Origin: Campylorhamphus procurvoides
Taxonomy: Eukaryota; Chordata; Aves; Passeriformes; Dendrocolaptidae
DNA: 64,000 nt
Reading direction: 5' to 3'
Assembly: GCA_013396655.1 (NCBI GenBank)
Contig: WBMV01006179.1
Coordinates: forward strand, 693,460-757,459
Part shown: one piece after another, positions 22,111 to 32,925 of the stretch
Numbering within the stretch: position 1 is the first letter of the stretch
Layout: each line of letters begins with the position of its first letter
Made by a program: the position numbers and the translations under genes
The notes under the pieces: model-generated
Seen by the model: only the letters and a program-made list of their open reading frames with translations
The model's database searches: none
Told to the model about the DNA's origin: nothing

Positions 22111-22440
22111 GTTTTCTCTCGCAGCTCATCAGGCACAGCCTGGGAAGAGAGGAATGGCCTCGTGCCAGTGTCGGCGTCACCTTCCCAGTGCCCATGGGTG
22201 GCTCTTTGTGCCTCTGCCACCACCAGCCGGGGTGGGAAGAGCCCGAATGAGCCTCAGGGAGCTCTCAGGCACGGGCAAGTTGTTCTTTAAAGCTCTGGAG
22301 AAATGCAGTGCATTTATCAGCTCTGAGTGGATATCATTGTGTTTATAACAGAGTGGAGGCACCATGCAATTTTGCTCTTGAAATTGGTTTATATAGATGA
22401 CTGGTTGCTGTGAAGTGTGTGTCAGAGTTGCATGCAGCCG
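22111..22440. other. Single-copy noncoding sequence
   Basis: A 'tgttttctctcgcag' acceptor-like string precedes this segment, but no matching donor follows within a plausible open exon. Confidence 0.35.
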
Positions 22441-22760
22441 TTATGAAGTAGTACAATTGTCATCGCTTCTTACATGGTTGTTGAGAAGAGCTTGAGAGCC
22501 CAGCTCAGTCAGCTGTTGAATAGATAACCCAACACAGTTAACGTGGCATACATTGTAAAGAATTACATGCCTGCTACAATGAGCTCTGGGCCTTTGGTCT
22601 AGATAATAATCCTGGTGGGTGTACCACGTGTAGAGCCTGTCTGATCGCTCAGATATGACTGACGAAACAGAAAGAAAAATGTCAGTCGGCGAGAAGAAAA
22701 ATGCTGCTGTAAGTTTGTTTAAGGTTCATGTAAACGGCTGCACTTCTTGCGTTAACCCCA
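22440..22760. other. Candidate conserved noncoding block
   Basis: Unique sequence of balanced composition with retained CpG ('taccacgtgtagagcctgtc' carries a CACGTG E-box; 'gtcagtcggcgagaagaaaa'). No repeat similarity. Contains the splice-bounded interval 22653-22708. Confidence 0.3.
22653..22708 (+). other. Weak candidate 56-nt exon with an ATG
   Basis: Preceded by 'ctgtctgatcgctcag' and followed by 'gtaagt', the canonical donor hexamer. The interval encodes MTDETERKMSVGEKKNAA from an internal ATG at 22655, and that frame remains open beyond the donor. The pyrimidine tract is mediocre and 'CT|gt' is a poor exon edge. The peptide is hydrophilic and unrecognised. It may be part of a noncoding conserved element only. 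Confidence 0.15.
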
Positions 22761-24929
22761 AGTCTCCCAAAGTCTCTCAGCCTAAACAGGGCTCTCTGCA
22801 GCTCCATTTTAGGTGGTGTTGGGGTTTGTCAGCTGCAATAAGGGCTTTGGCCATCTCTGCCCATCGTGGTGGCCTTGTCTTCTCGTTTCACAGCAAGCCA
22901 AGTCCCCGTGTCAGCTCCCATTTGGGCTGGGTGATCCTAATGCCTCCAAAAAGGGAGAGTGTTCAACACTTCTTAAGTGCCGTGGCACAATTCATTCCAG
23001 GGAGCTGAAGGGGAGCTGGGATAATCAGGCTGGCAATATGGACTGGAGTGGAGGAGCAGGAATTAATACTGCTGGCAAATTAATGAGATAAATAAATAAC
23101 TCGAGATCAGCCACTCCTCAGGGGCTCGGACATTGGGAAGAGGAACATGAGTGAGGAATGCAGTGATGGCACCAAGGCTGGTGCTCTGGGTGGGTAGAGT
23201 GGCCCCCTTGGCCAGCACACCCCACCTGGGCATGCTTTGCACTGGCCTCTGGCAGCTTTGAGCCCTCGTGCTGCTCCTGCAGGTTGGGATGGAGCATCTG
23301 GGGATGGCACGTGTGAAGGATGGGATTGAGGGGGCTGGCAGTGCCACCATGGTGTCACCCACTGCCCACCCTGTGCTGTAGGGGAAGGAGGGGCAAGCTC
23401 CTACCAAACCTCGCACAAATGGACTTTTAATTTATTTTTTTTCTACTACAAAATCAATATTTATTTCATATTTCTTGAGTTTCATGCCTATATTTGGAGA
23501 TGGGGCAATTTGGCAGCACTAGAGTTGCCTGTGCTGAAACTGCTGCTGGGATTCATGTCTGACTTACACATGGTTCAAGCAGCCAGTTCAGATCTGTCCT
23601 CGGCAGAGAGAGGGAAGGGACCCACCATGGTGACATCTGTCCCTCAGACACCAGTGGTGACACCTGTCCATGAGAAATTCAGGATTGCTCTGTCCACAAG
23701 ACTCTGAAATCAGAGGCTTCTCATTGCAGCAGGACAGAAATCTTACTGGACCAACCTGACAGCTGAAAACTGATTTCCAGGTGTTTTAATATCATGCTTG
23801 AGGATCATTTTTGTGTGCCTGAGTGACTGTGGGATGGAGCTGGGCCAAAAGATGGGATCCCTTGGAAAAGCCCAAGGAGGAAAAGCTGATTTTTGGTGCC
23901 AGGGGTTTCAGTCACTCCATTTAGGTTTATTTTAAAGAGCAGCATTGCAGTGGTGGGGTTTGTGCCATGGCAAACTCAGGGCTGTTCCAGGCTTGTTCCA
24001 GTAAGAGCTGCTCACACAAACCCCTGTAGACAGCCTTGCTTCATTTTGGGGTGTTTTTCACAGCAGTCAAATACTGCTGCTTTATTTATGACACCAATAA
24101 TACTTCTGTGCCACAACAGGACTCTTTTATTGCTGGGTTTGAAGTATTTGCATTTTTATTTAAAAGTCTGAGCCAAGCAGCAATCTGGAAAAAAAAAATC
24201 TCAAAGGGAATAAATAAGAATTTGACAAAAATATGTATTGGGAACCCCTAAGGAGCTGAGGAGAAGAGGAGAAGCTGTGGCTGAAGGGACCCCAACCTTC
24301 CCTCCAGGGTGGCTGCAGCAGAGCAGGGTGGACAGTGACGGCCATGTGGGAAACTGGGGGAGCCACCCCCTCATCCACATTGCTCAGCCCTGGAAATGAT
24401 TTCCCAAACAAGCGTTTATGACTGAGTTTTGCTATTACAAACACTTTTGTTTCCTCTTTTTGATGAAGTCTCTTTAAAGAAATCACCTCCCAGGAACAAT
24501 GAAGCTGCCAATCCACCCATTATTATTTTTTGGGGGGGGAAAGCTTTAAGTAGTCTTATATTGTCCCATGAAAGGGTTCAAAGCTCATCCTGGGAGGTAA
24601 AAAAAAATCTCAGGAACAGAAAAATCCAAGCAGCACCTCTGTTAAATTCTAGTCTCCCAGAAAAAGAAAGGCTGAGAGGAATGATTAGTGTTAATAATAG
24701 AAATATAGGAGCTGAATGTCTCATTTTCCAGCTAAGGAACAGACACTCTCACAGGTGCAGGAACTTTCCCTGCCATGCAATGGATTCCCATCCTTTAAAC
24801 AGCCAAACTGGGGCTTTGGGGTTGAGATTCTCGGAAGGGCCCTCTGGAGGCTCCTGTCTGTTCCTTGGAATACTTTACCTGAAATCAATAGCAAAGGATG
24901 CTCTTTGGTATTAGACCAAAAATTATGCC
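22761..24929. other. Single-copy noncoding sequence
   Basis: About 2.2 kb of unique sequence with no gene, RNA or repeat family recognised. Confidence 0.45.
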
Positions 24930-25222
24930 CCTGATCTCTTTTTTCCTGCTAATCTTACAATTCACAACCCTTAAACTTACGCTGCAGGATTTCATTCCTA
25001 TACCCACCCGACATATGTTTATGCATGTTAATATGAAACCCTTTCTAATGGCTCCTATTCAAATTTCAGGCTAATGATGCAAAGTGTGCAGCATGAAATG
25101 CAGCAATTTTTCACAGCTTCTATTGCTGCATTATACTTATGGAACTCAAATCTCAGCTCCCGCTCAGCAACCTGCCACAAACCTCTTAAAATAGCTGAGA
25201 AAACACTTTTAGAGGAAGTCCT
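24930..25222. other. Weak candidate conserved noncoding block
   Basis: Unique AT-rich sequence ('acatatgtttatgcatgtta', 'ggctaatgatgcaaagtgtg') without repeat similarity. Confidence 0.22.
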
Positions 25223-25413
25223 TAAATTATTTGCTTGATTTTCTTAATATAGAAGAGGGGGGTAGTTTGGGGGTTTGAGTCCACCAGCAGCTTAATAATA
25301 ATTTGCATGGAGTTTGTTTTGAAAGTGATCCCTGGAGGGTGGGAGTCACTGGCAGTGGGAGATCCCATCCCTGCAGCACGTCCTGGATTCACTCCAAGGG
25401 GGCTGCAGTTGGT

Positions 25414-25493
25414 GTGCTGGTGCTGGGAAGGTTGTGCTGGTGCTGGGAAGGTTGTGCTGGTGCTGGGCAGGTCGTGCTGGTGCTGGAAGGCTT
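25414..25493. repeat. 20-bp tandem repeat, 4 copies
   Basis: Unit 'gtgctggtgctgggaaggtt' starts at 25414, 25434, 25454 and 25474. The first two are identical; the last two have one to a few changes. Confidence 0.93.
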
Positions 25494-25499
25494 GTGCTT

Positions 25500-26020
25500 C
25501 CAGCCCTGTTGTGAGTGAAGTTTGCTTTGCAGAGGGCACACAGCCTTGTTTGATGTTCAGGGTCCCTCCTGCTCTCAGCCAGCTCAGGGTGATGCTGCTC
25601 GGGAAGATGGGGCTGGGAAAAAGCAACCACATGAGGAATGCTCTGCAGAAATGCATGGAATATCCTTCTACAGCTGTGGACACACATAGATATTTCTATT
25701 TGCCCACTGTTCTCTCCAGAGGTGTCTCATGCCCTGGAGGAGGCTGTGGGGACAGACACACTTTTTCCATCCTTACCTTTTCTTTTTTTCCCACTCCCTT
25801 GTCGTGTTTATCCTCTCAAACAGTTGAACTGTATTTACAAGCATGGAAAGATGGAGTTTCTTGGTCCCTGTTCCCCACTATATGCAAGGGGGAGCAGGAG
25901 GTTGTGGGGCTCCTCTGGCTCCTCGGGGGAGAGGAAGGTTTTTGTGTCTCGCCTCCCCCTCTCTGATGGAGGAATTCAGTGATGTGAAAGGGAAATCTGC
26001 CTAAGCCCCATGCCCTGATT
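25500..26020. other. Single-copy noncoding sequence
   Basis: No gene or repeat recognised. Long frames crossing this stretch join unrelated sequence to the CR1 copy that follows. Confidence 0.4.
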
Positions 26021-26024
26021 ACAG

Positions 26025-26218
26025 AATCCCAGGATCCCTGAGGCTGGAAAAGCCCTGCCAGCCCCCAGAGCCCACCCTGTGCCCGATGCCCACCTTGTCC
26101 CCAGCCCAGAGCTCTGAGTGCCACGGCCAGTCCTGCCTTGGGCACCTCCAGGGCTGGGCACTCCAACCCTCCCTGGGCAGCCCCTGCCAAGGCCTGAGCA
26201 CCCTGGTGGGCACACAAA
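26025..26218 (-). mobile_element. CR1 LINE fragment, 'AAAAGCC' subfamily
   Basis: Reverse complement of the CR1 3' end: 'agaatcccaggatccctgag', 'gcccgatgcccaccttgtcc', 'ccagggctgggcactccaac', ending near 'cccctgccaaggcctgagca'. About 190 bp, 5'-truncated. Confidence 0.93.
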
Positions 26219-26775
26219 TCACTCTGTGCACCAGGAGTTATTGCCTGGGGCAGGACCCCCATTTTAAGGGCTTTTACAGCAGCACTTCTCACCCCTCTTT
26301 TCCAACTCAGCCTCAGTAGCAAGGACACACCAAATACTGAATTACCCCAAATATATTCACTACCTGGACAAATCCAGACCCAGGGTGAGTGGGATTGTGG
26401 CTTCCCTGCCCTCCTGCCCCTCCAGCAGCTCTGGAGCTGGACTGGCTGTAGCCCAGAGATGCTCCTCAGTCCCAGAGCTCCTGGATTCCCACGGGAGCCC
26501 TCCAGCTCCCCCAGAGTGCCCAGGATGCTGTTTTTATAGCATGGACAGAGAATTTGTCCTACAAGGAAGGACAAAAATCCCTTTCTGCTGGCCTGTTGGT
26601 GGCTGATCAGGGGCACCACTCCAAGGAAAAGGAATTCTGTCTGGTACAACTCTGCAGGAATCAGCGTCAAAACTTAGAAATCTGGGAAAATATAGAGGTT
26701 TTGTTCTATTCTGGTGGGGGGGTTCAGCTTAAGTGGTTTGGGAACTCTTTTTTTCCCAGGTAAAGTAGCTTTATT
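26219..26775. other. Single-copy noncoding sequence
   Basis: Nothing recognised. Confidence 0.4.
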
Positions 26776-27140
26776 TTAATAACTGCAGCCAGCTCTGTTT
26801 GTGTCTTTTAGCCATAAATCCCCACCGCGACCGCGTTTCTTTGCTAATGGAAATAAAAGGTGAGAGAACTAAAAATAATAATAACAATACTTCAGATGTC
26901 TACACTTGAATTCAATTAATGCCTCCATCTTAGTCTATCAAACACTTGAGAGAGCCACAATAAGAGGAAATATAGATATAAGTGCTTAAACAAAGTGGCC
27001 AACAGTTGCACAGACATGTAAATCACCCCCTTTTCATGAAAATGCTCAAAGAATCAAATGATCACGTTTCTTTTCTCCATTTACTTAAGCTACTTTCACC
27101 TTAAAAACATGCAAATACTGTTAAAACCGTACAAATGAGG
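26776..27140. other. Candidate conserved noncoding block
   Basis: AT-rich unique sequence with an ATTAAT core, a perfect octamer ATGCAAAT at 27109-27116 and retained CpG inside 26812-26859. No repeat similarity. One of the most enhancer-like textures in the window, although this is a judgement. Confidence 0.35.
26812..26859 (+). other. Candidate 48-nt cassette exon (unidentified)
   Basis: Preceded by 'gctctgtttgtgtcttttag' and followed by 'gtgaga' after AAAAG, so both splice sites are good. The length keeps frame. Entered after two bases it reads INPHRDRVSLLMEIK; entered after one base it reads HKSPPRPRFFANGNK; the third frame has an immediate stop. The frame entered after two bases is phase-compatible with 13923-13976. 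Neither peptide is recognised. The three-CpG run 'ccaccgcgaccgcg' in an AT-rich setting is unusual and hints at constraint. Confidence 0.25.
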
Positions 27141-28880
27141 TTACCTTTGCTGCTGCAAGAGGCAGAAGGTGGGAGCCCATGGTGGTGGCTGAGCAGGGAC
27201 CAGGGTTCTCCTCCTGGCCGTGTGTTTTACAGAGAGTTGGGATTTGCTCGAAGCATTTGAAGGAAGCCAGTGAATTATGTTATTTTTTAAAGTGTAAATC
27301 CCTGGGGATAAGTCAGAAAATGCTTCAGTGCTTTTTAAAATAGCATTTTGCTTGAGTGGTGGCTTGGCTGGCGCTGCAGACCCAGTTTATTTATTTGTTT
27401 CTGGGGTCCAAGGCTGGATTCCTGTCCCTGCATCACTTCCCCAGTCTGTCCATGGCACCACATGCTCCTTGTTAAAGGAACTTGGGTCCCCCTGTTTTCC
27501 TTTCAATGGCATTATCTGCTAGACAAGAGAGACCATCCTCCCCTATGGAATAATAAAATCAGTGCATTCTTTTTGTATCTCTGATTTTTCACGTGGTCTA
27601 AAATGAGAGAGAGGGATCTCTGGGATGTTGTATTACCTGCAACTGGCAGAGAACACAGCAATGAGAGCACCATTTGAATATGTCAAACCTTTGTACACCC
27701 TTTGTACACATCAAACCAGGCTGAAGGTGAAGACTNCTTTGTTTCTAGGAAAAACACTTTACTGAGAAGATCCACAAAATATATGTGACCACAGATCCTT
27801 ATGTTTTTGTTTACAGCTGAAAAATACACGCTGTCCAAACAGAGAAGGACCTGCAGTTCTTGCTGCCCAATCTCAGGCTTTGGACATACAAACACTTCAG
27901 GAGTCACGGCTCTGGCTGGCAATTTAACTTCATTGTCCCCCCTTTTGGAAGACAACTCGGGCAAGAGCAGAAGGTGGGGAAGGAGCAGAGGCTTTCAGTG
28001 CCTTGTCAGCCTGGTCTCCACTCACACCAGCCAAAGTCACTCATCCTGCCCAGCATCAGCCCCGCACAAAGGGCTCATGTTCAAGTTTGGACCCCTGATG
28101 TTCATGTTTGGATCTTTTCTCCCTGTGCTAGGGGTGCCCAGATATACCAAAATAATTAATTTAGTTTTCAAATTTCAAGATTCCCATGAGTTATTATAAT
28201 AAAATATCCCTGATGTATTTACTGGGATAATTCCAAAATGGTGTTTAAATTGTACAATTGTTCCACACCAAAAAAAAAAAGTATCTTAAGGAATGATAAG
28301 GAGATCTTTGAAAATATTGTGTTTAATGGGGAAAAAAGGCATCAGTTTTTCTTTCTTTAAGGGCCAGGTTTGAGCATAAAGGGGCTGAAAACTCCTGGCC
28401 AGCCCTGACTGGTGTGGGAAGGTACAGACGTGGTGTCCCCAGAGGTGTCACCCCCTGGACCCCTTCTGAGCATCCTTCCATGGCACCCACGGGATCCAAT
28501 GTTTTACCTTCCTCTCCCCTCTGTATGCCCGGTATTTGCGAGCAGGACATTCCTGTGGCTGCACGTGCACATTTTATATTTATTTTATATTTATAGCCAG
28601 AAGTATCAATCCCAACCCGGATCTCCAGGAGATAAATGCATGTTTGCAGTTTGCAAGAAAAATGCCTCAATGTCACTGGAATATTTCTTACCTGCTCCTA
28701 ACAATTATTGTTTTTAGGAGGATCATTATGCAGTAGGATCCTGTCTCCTGAAAGGACCAGTTAAGCTGAAATATTTCCCCCCTGTAGAAAAACCACAAGT
28801 CAACACCTTTTAAGGTTGGGATTTTTTTCTCCCCCCACCTTATTCTTCACTCCTGTGTCATTAATTTAAGGATCCTCTGT
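27141..28880. other. Single-copy noncoding sequence
   Basis: No gene recognised. Contains one ambiguous base at 27736, an A-run at 28270, and a tiny duplication at 28078-28112 ('gttcaagtttgga' / 'gttcatgtttgga'). Confidence 0.45.
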
Positions 28881-28889
28881 AATCTGTAA

Positions 28890-29360
28890 TTGTAAAAACA
28901 TTTTGAAAAATGAAAACCCTCACGCACTTGTGCCCATTGGTGTCTGCTGGGGTGGGAAAGTCATTTATCCCGTTATTTCAACGAGCGCCTGATGCATCAA
29001 AGGATAATTTGCCGAGTAATTCTGTTAAACCTCAAACCGGAGCATATTTTCTTGGCAATACCATTAATATATCAAGAGTAAATAAAATGTTTAGTGGGAG
29101 GCACATTAATTATCGCCTTCATCTACCGGTGTTTAAAACTAAGAAATAATTAAATGTGCTTTAATAAGATGTGGTGGTGGGAGAGCAGGATCGTTTATGA
29201 ATTGCTGGAGGTGCGTGGAGCTGCCTCTCCCTCGAGAGCAGGAATTTATGCCGAACACCCCGCTGATCGTTCAGGAGGTAAAGAACCAATAGCTGCATGT
29301 ACAGAGGTTTAATTTAAAGTGTGTTTCTCACTAGGCTGCTCACAACACTTAATTAAACTC
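28890..29360. other. Candidate conserved noncoding block
   Basis: Unique AT-rich sequence with retained CpG ('caacgagcgcctgatgcatc', 'aattatcgccttcatctacc') and repeated ATTAAT cores (29106, 29145). No repeat similarity. Confidence 0.33.
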
Positions 29361-29714
29361 TGCTGTTTTGGCAATGACAAATGCTGTGGTGCAAAAGGAA
29401 CCAGAGTAGCAGTGACTGAGAAGCCTTCGTAATTTCTCTCATGTGCAGTGGCAGCCGGATCCAGGTCAGGAGAGAAGGAAAGAATAAAAGAAGATTTATT
29501 TAAGGTGTTTGAAGGCAGTTGCCACTTCCCAGTGTCCGTGGGAATCCCGGAGAAGGTTTCCTTCAGGATGGGTTTCTGTGGTTTGGGATATCATGGAATG
29601 TGGCCACAGGAAAATATTTCTTCATGTAAGATGCTGCTCTTTTTTTGTGTTTGATGAAGGGAAGGGCTTGTCCCCCTGGGCTGGCACCTCCAGTGCTGGG
29701 ACCCTCAGCCAGGA
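29361..29714. other. Single-copy noncoding sequence
   Basis: Nothing recognised. Confidence 0.4.
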
Positions 29715-29920
29715 GAGACCCTGAGGGGCTGGAGGGTGTGCAGGGAAAGAAAGGGAGGTGGGAAGGGGCTGGAGCAGCAGGAGGGGCTGAGGGAGCTGGG
29801 GGACAGCAGAAGGAATTTGTGCCTGGAAAGGGTGGTCAGGCCTTGGCAGGGGCTGCCCAGGGAGGGTTGGAGTGCCCAGCCCTGGAGGTGCCCAAGGCAG
29901 GACTGGACATGGCACTCGGT
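29715..29920 (+). mobile_element. CR1 LINE fragment lacking its 3' end
   Basis: Plus-strand CR1: 'aggggctggagcagc'-like start, 'gacagcagaaggaatttgtg', 'ggtggtcaggccttggcagg', 'gcccagggagggttggagtg', then 'caaggcaggactggacatgg'. It stops abruptly at about 29920 before the 'GGGCTTTTCCAGCCTC' end present in the 34435 copy. Loss of the 3' end is unusual for CR1, which normally loses its 5' end, so a later deletion or insertion is likely. Confidence 0.88.
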
Positions 29921-30344
29921 TTTACACAGACTTACTATTCAGTGCCACTCACTATTCAGACATATTTTAAACAGACAATTTTCTTTCAAGTGAATAAAAA
30001 AAAATAAACCTATTTTCTCCCACTTCTGCCATGCAATACCAACCTGGAATGCGAGGAAACACTCTTTCCTCAGTGTTTTTAGCTGCCAGACCTTTATTTT
30101 AGGCATACATGGACATAAACGGTATTGCATGTTAAAGCACAGCCTCTTCTGGTTTAATTCCCTGTTCCCCTGTCCACCTGTCCACACAGTTTAAGCAGGG
30201 TAATGTAAATTGTCAGTAATATATAGTCTCGTTTAACACTTGCATTAATAAAAGAGCAGTGGAACAGCTCCCAGTGATGGGAACAGTGGGGTTTCTCCTC
30301 TCTCTCCCTCCGTGTCTCCAGCTGTAATCCAGAGGACACACCTG
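29921..30344. other. Single-copy noncoding sequence
   Basis: AT-rich; nothing recognised. Confidence 0.4.
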
Positions 30345-30392
30345 GAATAGGATGAGCTTTGAAGTGCCTCCCAAGCCAAGCCATTCTGTGAG
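30345..30392 (+). mobile_element. Possible CR1 3' terminus
   Basis: 'tttgaagtgcctcccaagcc' followed by 'aagccattctgtgagcc' resembles the last ~45 bp of CR1 with mutations. Short and uncertain. Confidence 0.4.
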
Positions 30393-32840
30393 CCTACAAG
30401 GACACATTTTCTGGGGAACTGTCCCGAAATTTAAGTCTGTGTGGAAGCTGAAAATTTCTGAGATAAAAAAACACCGAGGTTTTTTTGCAGTGCAAACCCC
30501 TGTTGCACCAATAAATCAGAGTTTTACAGAATGCCAGGTACGGCTGAAATTTCCTTTGTGGAGGTCAATGAAAGGCTGGGGAGGGGTGGCCAAAGACCAA
30601 CTCCCTTAAGTGTGTGTGGATGGAGGGAAGGCAGCAGGAGGGAGGGGGGAGGCTGCATTCCACCTGGGGCTGTGCCTTATCCAAAAAGTTGGGTCTGAGG
30701 ATGTCACTGCTGGGCTGCAAGGCTGGATAATAATCCCTTTTATTTCCAGAGGGTTTCCAGATGAACTAGAAGGGGTCTTTCCTTAGGGGTGGGGGCTGAG
30801 TGCTCGCCACACTGTGCTGGAGCAGAGCAGGGCCAAGGACCTGGTTCCTCACTGTGTTCCCAGAGCCAGGAGGACGTGTAGGATACAGCATTGAGAGTCA
30901 TAAAAACATCACACTGCTTAAAGCTTTTTTTTTTTCTTTGAAGGGTATTTTTGATGAATTCTAATGTAAACCATTTTGTTAATTTAATTGATTTTTTCTT
31001 TTTAGTACGGGCTTAAATAAAACCTCACACGAGTCCCCAAGGGCTGGTGGTTCTCTTTGATCTGGCCCAGCTCTGCCCCTGCTCTCGCCGATGCTTTTTC
31101 ATCCCTTTTTTTCCCTCTCCCTGCCACTTTTTCACTGCCAGAAACTCCCCCATAACCCTTTGCACCCCTCATATTCCTTCCTGCTGCCTTTTGCTCCTTC
31201 TCCAGCTGTGAATATCCCACGAAATTTCCCCATTCCAAGTGAGGAGAGCATGAGGATGTTCTTCTGTCTCTCCACCCTAACTGGGACTACCTGCCTTGAC
31301 TTCCCTCTGATTAGCCCTGATATTTTCCCCTCCCCAAGCCTTTGGGTGGTTGGTTCATGGTTGAGGTGCTGATGCTCCCCTTCTCAGGGTTTCTCCCCCA
31401 GCAGAAGCTGCTCTGTCCCTGCAGCCTTTGAGCTGCTGGGCTCAGTCACAGGGGCACAGCTCGGTGCTGATGGCTCTTGGTCCCTCTGCTGTGGTCCCTG
31501 AGGACTTCAGGTGAAACTCTATATAATATCTTTTCCTGGAGACAGAGCAGCTCAGCCAGGGACTATTTACCCTGCCCATTTGTTTCCAAGTCCCCCTTGT
31601 AAAACCAGAATGGGAGATAGGAGGGGCTGTGTTTGGTGGATGTCTTTTGGAAAATGCTGTGGAGTTTCTGTGGGGGTTTTACATGTTATTGACACTGTCA
31701 GTGATTTCTGTGATTGTGGGATGTTCTTATCACCGTGTTGGAGTATTTCTGGTGGGAGGCCATCGCAGAGGCACAGCTGGAAGGGCTTGTGGCATTTGAT
31801 GTTCATGACCTGCACTAATTGCACCGTTTTAGACCAGGAGAATTAAAAGGTGACCAGCCTGGCTGTTCTGGCTCGTGGGTGAGGGAAGGGCTCTGGCCCC
31901 ATGGGGCAGCCAAGGCTTGGGATGGCCCACAGGGCTTTTTGTAGCCTTCTGCATTTCCACTGAGCCCAGAAGAGCAGCATTCCTGGTGGCAAAAGTCCCC
32001 AGGAGAGCCCTTCTGCCCTTCCTTCTGCTCTTTTGCCCAGGGATGTACAAGTTGCTGTCTCACCTGGAGCAGCTCCAGCTGGTGCTGTGTGGTACAAAGG
32101 TTAAACCCACTTGTCCCCCAGTTGCTGATGCACTGACAAATGAGCTATTTAAAAACCCCATTGTGACTTTTGCTCCCTGGATACCCCTGATGGTGTCACC
32201 ACCGTGGGCTGAGCTGCAGTGACATTCTGTGTGTGCTGCAACTGGTGCCAGAACAGCTCTCCTGTTTCTTGCCCTGGCTGGTGGTGTGGTTTCAAGATGA
32301 TGGTTTAAAGACTTTAAATCTTCCTGGAGCAGAGGACAAAGCTTGTATATGAAATTCCCCCACTGAACCAACCCCAAGGCAGCCCCATCAGCCACCTGCC
32401 CAAGCCAGGCACATCCATGGGATAAACTCTGCCCATGAGTCTCTTAGGAGTTGTGTGGCCATTTCTTCTATTTTGTGCTCCTAAGAGCAAACATCCTGAT
32501 CCTCTGCTGGTGGATTTGCAACAGCAGTCATTTCAGAGCCTTGAGGATGGTTATCTATGTACTCAGAGGGGTTGTTGCTCTGTTTGGAAGGGGATTGTCA
32601 ACCAGAGCAGCCTCCCCTTCCCTGTGTTTCACAGCAACAAACCCGAGGTATTTACCTGCCAACAGCCTCTCTGGTGACATCCAGGAGGGAGGTGACTTCT
32701 TGCACAGAAGCCACACTGCCAGAAAGTGTCTTTTTCTGCTGGTAATGGTGATGCTGTTGGTTGTTCTTCATTCAACATGGGTTGGATTTGCTTGTGCACC
32801 AGTGCCAGGTGTCGTGATTGATTTATTTTTTGGGAAGGGA
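30393..32840. other. Single-copy noncoding sequence
   Basis: About 2.4 kb with no recognised gene or repeat family. 31085-31210 is pyrimidine-rich. Short frames only. Confidence 0.45.
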
Positions 32841-32842
32841 GA

Positions 32843-32925
32843 TTCATAGAATCACACAGTGGTTTGGGATAGAAGAGACCTTAAAGAGCATCTGATTCCA
32901 AACCTCTCCATGGACAGCAACAGCC
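32843..32925 (-). mobile_element. CR1 3' end fragment
   Basis: 'ttcatagaatcacacagtgg' then 'tttgggatagaagagacctt' then 'aaagagcatctgattccaaa': the reverse complement of a CR1 3' end with its ATTCTATGA tail. The inner part is diverged. Confidence 0.8.

Noticed and set aside
25816..26670. 284-codon minus-strand frame
   Set aside because: Contains the 3' noncoding region of a CR1 copy in its middle and has no recognised domain.
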